Source: Leishmania infantum JPCM5
Taxonomy: Eukaryota; Euglenozoa; Kinetoplastea; Trypanosomatida; Trypanosomatidae
Length of the DNA stretch: 64,000 nucleotides
Direction: 5' to 3'
Assembly (NCBI RefSeq): GCF_000002875.2
Contig: NC_009418.2
Location: forward strand, 1,038,130-1,102,129
The notes beneath the pieces were generated by a model, which was not told where the DNA came from, searched no databases, and worked only from the letters and a program-made list of their open reading frames with translations. Shown here one piece after another: positions 13,254 to 22,800 of this stretch. Both the position numbers and the translations under genes were made by a program. Each line of letters opens with the position of its first letter. Position 1 is the first letter of the stretch.

Positions 13254-14562
13254 GGCTAGGACTGGAGGCACGCTATGCTCACCTCTCCCTCGTCTTCGTC
13301 TCGGCAGGAAAAAGAAAGTGGGGCTGTGGGTGTGTGGGGTGCGTTGCCCCCACCGCTCCCCACGTGGCCGAGATGCGCAAGAGAACGGGAGGAGGCTCCT
13401 GTATTCTCTCCCGCGGCTGCCGTCTGGCTATGAAACCTGCCTCTTATTCGCGCAGCCATCAGGGCTGCACAACACATCTTCTCTACTCACCTGCGCGCGC
13501 GCCGCTTGAACGTCCCCTCTCCCCCCCCAAAAAAAAACAACAACAACTCAGCAGCAGCAGCAACAGCGAACAAACAACACCAAAGCGACCAGACGAGCAC
13601 ACGCAAAGAAGACAGCGAGCCGGCTGGCCAAAGGATGTGCCGTCGGTGTGCACTTTTTGTCTAATAGACAATGGGCTTGGAGCACCTGTGGCGGCACTCA
13701 CGGCCCACGCGAGCCTTTGCGTCCCTTGTGCAACTCCGTGGCATTATCGTCTCTGCTCCCTTAGGATGACCACGTCGCAGATAGAGGAGCAGACAAGGGG
13801 TGCGGACTAGATCCCATTCCGAGACCAGTACAAGCACACGCGCACCGTCGGCGTCACTCTCCTACACGTATCACCACTTCCTTTCTCTTTCTTCACCCTC
13901 GATTTCATTGCTCTTGTTCCTGTTCTCGGTTTGCGTTTTGCGTCTGAGCGGGTCTGTCTACCCGGCCAGTAAGCCAGCTGACGACAACACCTCTGGAGCC
14001 GCCTTGATAGCGCACTCCTTCTCTGCTGTATTGCTTGCGTTGCTTGCTGTGTGCTACTTCGTTTCTCTTCACCACATCACGAAACCACGTCTCTGCCTCT
14101 GTGTTTGTTGCGTGTTTTTTGTTTGTGTGTTTCTTCTGTTTTCCCCTCCTCCCCCCTCCCCGACACACACACACACACGCACACCGCACACTGAACTATT
14201 CACGGTTCGCTCCTGCATAGGAATATATAAGCATATATATGTTTTGTTTGCGCCTGCGTGCTCTGCTCTGCCGCTTTTCTCCTCTCTCTCTGTTTCCGGC
14301 ATGTGGTTCTTGCGCGCGCGTGTGTGTGACTCTCTCTGCGTCTCTTTCTTTGCCTCTCACGTATTCTCCTCCGATCCGTTTCAAAGCCTCCCAGCTCATC
14401 TTCGTATCCGCTCTCGATGCGGCGGTGTTGTTCCGACCCCTCCGCGCTCACTGACTTCGAATGCTATGCAGATTCGTACTCTCACCCCTCCCTTTCCCAT
14501 CTCCTCGATCGTCGCATTTCGTTCGAGGCTATCCCTCTTTGGTAAGGGACGGAAAGTAAACG
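13254..14562. other. Intergenic region between SUV3 and flippase gene
   Basis: No gene is supported. It contains an A-rich stretch with CAA and CAG repeats at 13526-13575, a CA microsatellite at 14163-14186, an AT palindrome tract at 14221-14240 and a pyrimidine-rich right end. Confidence 0.65.
14481..14527 (+). promoter_or_regulatory. Predicted spliced-leader acceptor for P4-ATPase
   Basis: A C/T-rich tract ends at AG 14526-14527, 36 bases before ATG 14563, with no intervening ATG. Confidence 0.5.
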
Positions 14563-17500
14563 ATGCGAAAGTGGACGCAACAGCGGCTTGCCAAGCCGGA
14601 GAAGGACCGCTCGTGCGAACAGCGCACGATTCAGCTCAATGACCCGCATGGCCGCACCAACTTCTGCGACAACCGCATCTACAGCTCTCGGTACAACATC
14701 TTCACTTTTCTGCCGCTGAACCTGTGGGAGCAGCTTCACCGCCCCATCAACATTTACTTTGTGATGGTCGTGGCGCTGCAGTTCATTCCCTCTGTGGCGC
14801 CAGTCAGCCCCCTCACGACCATCTTCCCCATCACCGTCGCATTCCTCGTCAATACCGTGAAGGAGGGCATCGACGACCTGCGCCGCCATCGGCAGGATGT
14901 TGAGGTGAACGAGCGCATGTACCAGCGCGTGCGGCCCGGCACACTAGAGTTGGAGGATGTGATGAGCGCCGACATCCGTGTCGGCGACGTTCTCATTCTG
15001 CATCCCTTCGAGGTTGTCCCGAGTGATGTGGTGATTCTGCTGACTTCGCAGGACAGCGGCAGCGCGTACATTACGACAGAGTCGCTTGACGGTGAGACCG
15101 GCTCGAAGCAGCGGTTTGCGATCCTGCATCAACTATTCAAGTACTCTCAGGCCGCCGCCTCACCCGTGCCGTCTCGGCCGCACTGCTGCGGTCTGACCTT
15201 CGGGACGACAACAGCGCCTGACAGCGACGCAGCCGGCGTACACGCCTCGGCAGCAAAGACCATGGGGAAGCCCACAGATGCTCCGGTATGGGACTTGCGG
15301 CGCTGCTGTGACACCGCCGAGGATCACCAATTGCACTGCCTCCAGTGCGCCTTTCGCTCTCGCCTGGTGCTGTACTCTGAGGGTCCGAATGCGCAGCTGC
15401 ACTCATACCACGGAGCCGCCACGGTGCGTGCGCCGCGCAGCTCATCGCAGACCTGGAGGGAGAGCCGGCCGTCGACAAGCAGCGCCTGCGGTGCTGCCGG
15501 TGATGCGGTCAAAGCAGGGAGCGCGGCCCCAGAGTCGCTGCCTGGCTGTCGTTACGGGTCCTTCCCCGCTCCAGCGGTGCTGCCGATATCTGCGGACATG
15601 GCACGCGCAGACGAGGCAGACATGGGCGAGGCATTTCCGCGCCATCTTCCGATGCCGGTGATGGTGCCGCCCCCTCTCCGCCAGCGCGCGACCCGTACGC
15701 CAGATTCAATGGTCGTAGACTCTTTTCCATCTATCGTCGACGAGCGCAGCGGCCTTCTCGAGCCAGGTGGCCCGTCGCAGGCGAGCGCACCGCCGCGCCA
15801 GTCCTCACTGGAGGGGCAGACAGGCGCATACGATTACTTTGACGGCCCGGAGCAGACCCTCTCCGTTAACATCGACAACGTCGTGTACTCGTCAAGCCGC
15901 ATCGGCAACACGCACTTCATCATCGCCCTTGTCATCTTCACTGGCCGCGAGACGAAGATGAGTATGACGCGCAACGTGCTGCCGACTAAGTGGGCCACGA
16001 TCGACAACCGCTTCAACTACCTAACGATGCTCATCTTTTTGGTGCAATTTATCCTGGTTTCGACGTGCGCCTTTGTCTCCTGCCTGCGTCTCAAGGCCCA
16101 CGCCCCGCTCTGGTACCTCGGCGCCTCGGTAGACCCGATCAAGGTCAGCGAGTACTTCCCCATCCTGCCGCTGCGTTACCTGATGATGCTGTCACCGATG
16201 GTGCCCCTCTCCTTCAAGGTGATGGTCGAGATCTCAAAGGCGTACGTCAGCTACGCCATCCGCTGGGATGAAGACATGCGCACCGAGGTGGAGTCCGTGT
16301 CGGTAAACAACTCAGCCCTGGCCGAAGAGCTGGGACAGGTTGAATACGTCTTGTCTGACAAGACGGGCACACTCACCGCGAACACCATGACCTTCCGTGC
16401 CTTGGCCACCGTCAACGACACCGTCTTCTCCGCAACCACCGAGGACTTCATCGAGTCGGACCTGCACCGTCCCCTGGCTAAGGCGGGCAAAGCCATCAAG
16501 GCAACGACGGCACGTGGACAGCACGAGGACTACTACCTCATGCTCAGTATGGTCTTCTGCAACACAATCGAGCCAACGCTGTCGCCGCAGTTTAGCGCGA
16601 ACGGCAGCGTGGCTTACGGTGCTCGCAGCACCCGCAGCAGTGGGGTCAGCACAAACGGTAACACGTCCTTCTCGAGACGCTGGATGTCCTCATCACCGGA
16701 CGAGGTGGCCCTCGTTGAGGGTGCTGAGCAGTGCGGCTTCTCTTTGCGTCGGCGCAGCCGCACTCACGGAACGGTTGGGCTCTGGGGCGAGGCTGGAACG
16801 TCCCTGGAGGTGGAGGTGGTGCGCACGCTGCCCTTCAGCTCCGACCGCGGCATGATGAGCGTGCTGGTGTGCTGCCCCGCTGTGGCCGTGAAGGGCGCAG
16901 AGGCGGAGGCCAGCGACACCGCCGACGGGGGTAACACTTTTCCACCCATGAACTATGTGCTGCTGATCAAGGGTGCTGACGAGAAGGTGCTGCCACGCTG
17001 CACCGACGCCTACAGCCGCTCTCACCTTGAGGACATCACGAACCGCCTCGCCGGCTTCTCGCGCGAAGGGCTGCGCACGCTCGTGTACGGATACCGCATC
17101 GTGGCGGAGGAGGAAGTCAAGGAGGCACTGTGCCGCTTCACCGCGGTAGAGGCAAGCTTCGCCTCCGCGGTAGCTCGCGAGGCGGAGCTGCAGCGCATTT
17201 ACGCCCTGCTGGAGCGCGACTTCACGTACTGCGGGATCACCGCGGTGAAGGACGAGCTGCAGGAAGGGGTGCCGCAGACGCTCGCTCAGCTTCGCCATGC
17301 CAATATACGGGTGTGGATGCTGACGGGTGACAAGACAGAGACGGCAAAGCAAACGGCGGTCGCGTGCGGGCTGCTGACGTCGACCGACCGCGTTATCACG
17401 CTCACGCCGCCCAACGAGGATCTGCTGGCGCCGACGGATCACCTGGCCTACGTTTCGGAGAAGCTCTCCGAAATAAAGGGGATCTTGGCGCAGGAGGGAC

Positions 17501-19038
17501 CCGCGGTGGAGATGACGATGCTGACGCGCTGGCAGAGGGTGCGCGGGTGGTGCCGCCGCTTCTTCTGGGAACGCTCCGGCCTCGAAGATTTTGTACACGA
17601 GTTCACGCAGCCGGCGACGTGCGAGTGCATTCGCCCTGTTGACCACCCTCTCCTCACGCAGCCTCTGAGCACCATTCAGGCTCGTTATGGCCCAGTAAGT
17701 CCGTCAGTCACGGACATGGTGCCAAGGGTGTGCGGTGCGGCGCGCCGGGAACCTGGCTTGCACTTCGCCTCCGCCTTTGGCGCTTGCTCTGACTTCGACA
17801 TGTGTGGTCTAAAGCGCGGCTACTGCGTTACGCTGTCTGGCAAGACCCTCCGACTGCTGGAGAGGGAGGATGCCATGCCGAATGGTCATAGCGCGGTGGT
17901 GCGCCTCTTCCAGCTGTGCCTGCTGCAGGCGCGCGCGGTTGTTTGTAGCCGCACCGCTCCCTCTCTCAAGTCGTACGTGGTGGACATGGTGCGGCGCTCC
18001 GGCCACATCACACTCGCGATAGGGGACGGCGGCAACGACGTCCCCATGCTGCAGGCGGCGCACGTTGGCGTCGGCGTAAAAGGGCGGGAGGGCAGCCAGG
18101 CGAAGCTCGCGTCCGACTTTGCGATCGGCCAGTTCCGCTTCTTGTCGAAGCTGATTCTCGTGCACGGGCATACCGCCTATCAGCGCACAGCCATGATTGT
18201 GCAGCAGAGCTTCTGGAAGACGGTGCTCATTGCGTGGGTGCAGGTGCTCTTCAACGTGTCCACTGATTTTTCCGGCGTGTCCTACTGGGATTCGCTTAGC
18301 CTCACCTTGTACAACGCCATCCCGACCGTCCCCGTGACGTTTCTGTGCGTGATGGACATGCCCCTCTCGCACTGGCTCCTGTGCACGACAACGCGGCTCT
18401 ACACCATGTCCCAACGCGGCCGGTACTTCAACGCCACCACCTTCTACGGCTATGTTGCTCGAGCGCTTCTGCACGGTACCATGATTTACTACTTGTCCGT
18501 CGCGCTTCAGCGCGGCACTGGGGCGATCATGACGAATGGGTGGGTGCTCGACCGCAGCGGCGACTTTTACGCGCCGTACATCGCTGTCGTGACGGTGCAC
18601 ACTTACACGGTGTGGACCGAGTCTCACGCCATCACGATTGCGCACTGGTTCTGCTTTCTCTTCTCGATCTGGACGTGCTTCCTCAGCTTCTGGCTGTACG
18701 CGCGCGCACCGGCGTCGCCGAACGAGACCTTCTCGATGCTCCTCAGGAGTCCATCCTTCTACTTATCGTACCTAGGTTTGCTCACCGCTGTGTGCGTCTC
18801 GCTCGCCATCTATGCTATACCGAAGATGTTATGGTTCCCCGATGCTCTGCAGCTGGAGCGGCTGCTGCTGGCGCATGTGCGGCAGACGCGTGCGTGGCAC
18901 CGCGGCTTGCCAGTCCGTGCCCTCCGCGCCTTCTTTCAGGAGGACAATCCCTCACAGTTTTGGAAGTCCATTTCGCTCTATCACGCGCTGCGCTACTCCC
19001 CGCCTCCGCGGCAAACCTTCACTGTCGCGGCCGATTAG
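14563..19038 (+). CDS. P4-type ATPase, phospholipid flippase
   Basis: This 1491-residue P4-ATPase is predicted to move phospholipids from the outer to the inner membrane leaflet. The N-terminal FCDNRIYSSRYNIFTFLP and LWEQLHRPINIYF blocks are typical of flippases. The A-domain DGET is at 176-179, the phosphorylated Asp is D599 in DKTGTLT, TGDKTETAK follows in the P domain, and the hinge GDGGNDV carries D1155. The TM4 signature PISL is replaced by PLSF (548-551). About six membrane segments follow the P domain. Around residues 200-424, between the DGET motif and TM3, the canonical EGPNAQLHSYHG block is embedded in long Ser/Pro/Ala-rich inserts, making the protein longer than most relatives. Partner (CDC50-like) and lipid specificity are not visible. 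It is not an obvious match to the miltefosine transporter from sequence inspection alone. Confidence 0.92.
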   Translation: MRKWTQQRLAKPEKDRSCEQRTIQLNDPHGRTNFCDNRIYSSRYNIFTFLPLNLWEQLHRPINIYFVMVVALQFIPSVAPVSPLTTIFPITVAFLVNTVKEGIDDLRRHRQDVEVNERMYQRVRPGTLELEDVMSADIRVGDVLILHPFEVVPSDVVILLTSQDSGSAYITTESLDGETGSKQRFAILHQLFKYSQAAASPVPSRPHCCGLTFGTTTAPDSDAAGVHASAAKTMGKPTDAPVWDLRRCCDTAEDHQLHCLQCAFRSRLVLYSEGPNAQLHSYHGAATVRAPRSSSQTWRESRPSTSSACGAAGDAVKAGSAAPESLPGCRYGSFPAPAVLPISADMARADEADMGEAFPRHLPMPVMVPPPLRQRATRTPDSMVVDSFPSIVDERSGLLEPGGPSQASAPPRQSSLEGQTGAYDYFDGPEQTLSVNIDNVVYSSSRIGNTHFIIALVIFTGRETKMSMTRNVLPTKWATIDNRFNYLTMLIFLVQFILVSTCAFVSCLRLKAHAPLWYLGASVDPIKVSEYFPILPLRYLMMLSPMVPLSFKVMVEISKAYVSYAIRWDEDMRTEVESVSVNNSALAEELGQVEYVLSDKTGTLTANTMTFRALATVNDTVFSATTEDFIESDLHRPLAKAGKAIKATTARGQHEDYYLMLSMVFCNTIEPTLSPQFSANGSVAYGARSTRSSGVSTNGNTSFSRRWMSSSPDEVALVEGAEQCGFSLRRRSRTHGTVGLWGEAGTSLEVEVVRTLPFSSDRGMMSVLVCCPAVAVKGAEAEASDTADGGNTFPPMNYVLLIKGADEKVLPRCTDAYSRSHLEDITNRLAGFSREGLRTLVYGYRIVAEEEVKEALCRFTAVEASFASAVAREAELQRIYALLERDFTYCGITAVKDELQEGVPQTLAQLRHANIRVWMLTGDKTETAKQTAVACGLLTSTDRVITLTPPNEDLLAPTDHLAYVSEKLSEIKGILAQEGPAVEMTMLTRWQRVRGWCRRFFWERSGLEDFVHEFTQPATCECIRPVDHPLLTQPLSTIQARYGPVSPSVTDMVPRVCGAARREPGLHFASAFGACSDFDMCGLKRGYCVTLSGKTLRLLEREDAMPNGHSAVVRLFQLCLLQARAVVCSRTAPSLKSYVVDMVRRSGHITLAIGDGGNDVPMLQAAHVGVGVKGREGSQAKLASDFAIGQFRFLSKLILVHGHTAYQRTAMIVQQSFWKTVLIAWVQVLFNVSTDFSGVSYWDSLSLTLYNAIPTVPVTFLCVMDMPLSHWLLCTTTRLYTMSQRGRYFNATTFYGYVARALLHGTMIYYLSVALQRGTGAIMTNGWVLDRSGDFYAPYIAVVTVHTYTVWTESHAITIAHWFCFLFSIWTCFLSFWLYARAPASPNETFSMLLRSPSFYLSYLGLLTAVCVSLAIYAIPKMLWFPDALQLERLLLAHVRQTRAWHRGLPVRALRAFFQEDNPSQFWKSISLYHALRYSPPPRQTFTVAAD

Positions 19039-19896
19039 GAAGCGGCGGCTTGGTTGATATCCGTGATGAGACGGGGTTGCCGGCTGGCCTGTCCCTCCTC
19101 CTTGAGTGGGACAGAGAGCCGGGGAAAAGGAGAGAGACGCACACTCACTGGGCAGAGCTAACGTGCAAGGAGCACTCGTCACCAAAGTCGAGCCGGGGAT
19201 GCCGTCGTCGGTCGCGCGCACACAGCTTTCGTCCCGTCCTGGTCGATACAGGGGTGGGGTTCATGAGTGCGCGTATCGGGCACTGGTCTCATGGGGTCTC
19301 TGTTTCTCTTTCTGCTCTCTTGTGCGGCAGTCTTTGTGTCCCCTGCCCCACACCCCACCTGCCGAGAGAAATAAACAGACAAGCACGTGCGGCTTCTTTG
19401 ACAGGAGCGGAGACTGGGCCATCGCGTCATCGCCTAGGCAAAGGTGACTACGCAGCGAAGCGAAACGCCACCTTTTCCGTTTCATGCCTTGGCGCACCTC
19501 CCCTTGCAGTCTGTAGCCGGACACGTGCTCGCGTGGAAGGTGGCTTGGAGGAGCGAGCGGAGGGAAGGCGAGAGATGGCGTTTTGGGTTCTGCGCCTTGG
19601 ACACGCTTGATGTGGGGAGGTACGCGTGCGCTCGTGTTGCCTGACGCGGACGCATATTTTTCATGCTCTGCATTGTCTTACCCTCTGCCTCGCCTTGCCC
19701 GCGTCTTCGCCTCTCATCTTTGTTGTGTTGCTCTCTTCTTCGCACTGCGCAGACTCTGTCACGACACAGACGGACAGGGAGGAGAGAGAGAGAGCGCGGG
19801 GCAAGACCGCCGGGCAACCACGGCCACCCAAGGCGGCCACTAAGAGGCACACTGCGCGCCTTTGTTTTGTCTTCCTTCACGCGTTTGTGGTGCGGA
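19039..19896. other. Intergenic region before the 1449-residue protein
   Basis: No gene is supported. The left part is mixed, the right part has a strong pyrimidine tract with an acceptor AG at 19751-19752, and the following ~145 bases contain no ATG before 19897. Confidence 0.6.
19674..19752 (+). promoter_or_regulatory. Predicted spliced-leader acceptor for the 1449-residue protein
   Basis: A long T/C tract ends in GCGCAG with AG at 19751-19752. Splicing here removes the earlier in-frame ATG at 19663 and makes 19897 the first ATG of the mRNA. Confidence 0.55.
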
Positions 19897-22800
19897 ATGT
19901 TTGCCACTCGGGCTGGCTTGTTTGCCGCATCCCAGCGGCGGGCTCTTTGGTGGCCACGTGCGATTCAAAGGCGAGACGGCGTGAGATGCGCGCCAGATGA
20001 CGCGATGGGAGCTTGCGTACTCCCTGACGCGGTGATTGACGCGTGTGTGCCACCGCGAGCAGCATCTCGCGTGGCCTGTGGCGCCTATACGCCCTGGCCC
20101 CCGGCTATTTTCGCGTCGCTCCTGTTACGCATTCCGTCTGCTCCAATGTGCCTGCGCGGGTGCGGCACGGAAACCAAAGACGAACTAGCATCCTTGCCGG
20201 GCGAGATGCTGCATATTACTCATTTCTCTGGTGAGGCCTCGCAGGCACCGGCGCGCTGCACGGTTGGCACGCTGTACGACACACTGGTCCACACACAGGG
20301 CTGCTCCTTGACCGCGCCTCCTTCCCTTGAGGTGTTTTTCGTGCGTCTTGCATCCTTCGCGCCGCTGTTTCTGCGCCTCACCCCCACCAGCCACCCTGGT
20401 GGTGCTGCCCGCCAAGACAGCGCTGAGATGCTTGTGGAATACTGTGCGGGGATGACTGCCTCGCTATATTCCACTTTGCACCCCTTCACGCGACGCCTGC
20501 TTCGCGAGGTGCGCGTGTCATGGCAACCGTGGCTATCTTCGCCCAAGATAGCAAGAGTCATTGCTGCTGCTGGTGGTGGTGGTGCTGCTGCTGACGGTGA
20601 TGGGGGTAACGAGCGCTCTGTGCGCGAGCACGTCTCGCCGTCTTCCGTGTCCGATTCCACGGACTCTTCTCTGGAAGCGCTGGGCTGCTTGCCAAGCGAC
20701 AGTGGCCGTTCAGGCACGCGTGCAGGCAAGCATCAATATGCGTGCACGTCACAAGATGCCGTGACGGCTGAGAACGCGTGGCAGCCGCTGCTAGAGCATG
20801 TGCCGCCGTTCTTCGTGGCTACTGCGCGGGTACAGGCGAGTCTGCGGCGCGCGTACTCAGATGACAAGGCGCTCCGCTTGTTGGATGCGTGGTCATCTCA
20901 AAGCCACTTGCATGCCACCGCACCCCTTGACGCCGTGGCAGACGCTGAGTGTAGAAGCCCTTTACGTCTGCGTTGCAAAGACAGCCGATGCCGTGGCCCG
21001 TACGTGGAGGCGTCGCCGTGCGGAACGGCTATTCGAGCTCCATCTCCAGAGCAGTGTCTGCAAGCCGGCTGTCCCGCGCGGCTAATCTATAAACCTCAGC
21101 ATGCACCTGCCGCACTTCACGAAAAGTACACGCTTTTACATTGCGTCGACGACTGCGGACCGTGGCTGATGCACATGGCACTTGCGCTGGTGTGCGCCGT
21201 GGTCCCTTCAACTCCTCAGCCACTCTCTGTCGTGCGCCAGATTTTCTCAGGCCACCAGCAGCAGCAGTGCTCGCTCCGGCAGCAAGAAGAGCACTCTGGG
21301 AAAGCGATCGAAGCGGCTGAAGGACTGGATATTGCACCCGCAGCGGCTCATGCAGCGTGCGCGTCTTTCTTCCCATGTGTGGAGGTGCTGCTGGACCATC
21401 CACAGCTCGCTTTTGCAGTGCAAGTGACAGACAGGTCAACCGGCTACGTCTGCGCACGCTTTCCGGTGCCAAGCGAAGCTGGTGCGAGGGCGGCGGCGCC
21501 ATCCAACAGACTGCAAAAGCTGCAGGTGCAGCTGCATCCGTCGTTTTCGCATGCGCAGCGCGGCAGGGCGGATGCGGCGCTGTCTGTGCTGGAGAAGATG
21601 CAGCGCATGGCGATGCTAGCGGAGGTGCCGCGGCCTCAACACAAGTGCGACGCTCCTTTCGACGTTTCACATGTGTGCGCTGTTCGGTTCCACGATGCGA
21701 GGGATGGCGTATTGACCGAGTCGCTGGAGGCTCTGCTGCAACTGCTGGCAAAAGAGTCGGCAACGACGCTTGCAGCGGGGAGCGCATCGGATGCAGAGCA
21801 GGCTTTTTTTGTTGGCGTGAGCGAAGTTACGGGTCTTGGTGACGAGGCTCCCATTCGACGGGATTCGTCGACAGCAGTGCACGAGGCACGGTGCGCTCCG
21901 GAATCGCCGCGCCTTGTACTTCTCCTCAGCGCTGTCCGCAACGATTCAAGTGGTGTGGATGTGGTTGCCGTTGAGGGACGTGCGCTGTGCTCGCAGCTGT
22001 GGAGAATGGGGGCCGATGATGCGACTACGTCTGCAGCGGACGAAGAACAGGTGGCAACCGCCAAGGACAGACTTTTGCCCGTTCTCGCCAGAGTACTGCA
22101 CTCGCCGACGTTGGTTAAGGTGCTGCCGTCCTCCGCGTTCGCGGAAGACTCTCTCTGTGACGCACACCTTCTGCGGCAACGCGGCCCTTCTGCCGTGCGC
22201 TGGCTAATCGACTCCCTTCGCAGCGAAGCGCTTACTAGTGTGTGTAGCCTTGAGCATATCGCTCACTACGTCGGCTACCCGGTCGACGGTGCCATGCCGC
22301 TTACGCTGACGAGCGAGACCGACTCGCTACTAGCGTCCACCATCCTCGCTCATTACGGGAGCGCCATCGACACAACAACAACACAGCAAAGGAGCGGCAG
22401 TGGTGGCGAGACTAGGGGCTCTGCGCTAGAACAGAGCACGTGTGCACGTGCCATCTGTGGAGCTGCGACGATCTCGCTGGCTGCCTCGCTGCTTCTGCAG
22501 AATCACGCGCAGGAGCACCCGTTGCACGTGCCCGGCAAAGAACGCGGAAAGCATAATGATGGGAGCGCGACTGAGTCGACACTGGGCATGACCCTGTCGT
22601 GCGCCTTGCAGCATTGGGCGCGGAAGCCGGCTCTGGCACGCCAACACGGACTCGCCCTGCGTCTGGAGCGATTTCAGCGGTGGCTGGCCCACGCTACGGC
22701 CGGCAAAGTGGACGACCTCATCGCGCATTCTCGGGTCTCTTCAGATGCGGCGGCGCGGCACCTTCCCATGGCGTTTGCTGCCAAGCAGCGATGCCTCGGC

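Noticed and set aside
12860..13810. 316-codon open frame overlapping the SUV3 end
   Set aside because: Shadow frame of SUV3, with UTR sequence after 13253; no domain.
13800..14642. 280-codon frame in the SUV3-flippase gap
   Set aside because: Crosses microsatellites and overlaps the flippase start; composition is that of a pyrimidine tract.
18345..19610. 421-codon plus-strand open frame overlapping the flippase end
   Set aside because: It is an alternate frame of the flippase gene continuing into UTR; composition is Arg/His/Leu-biased and it matches no family.
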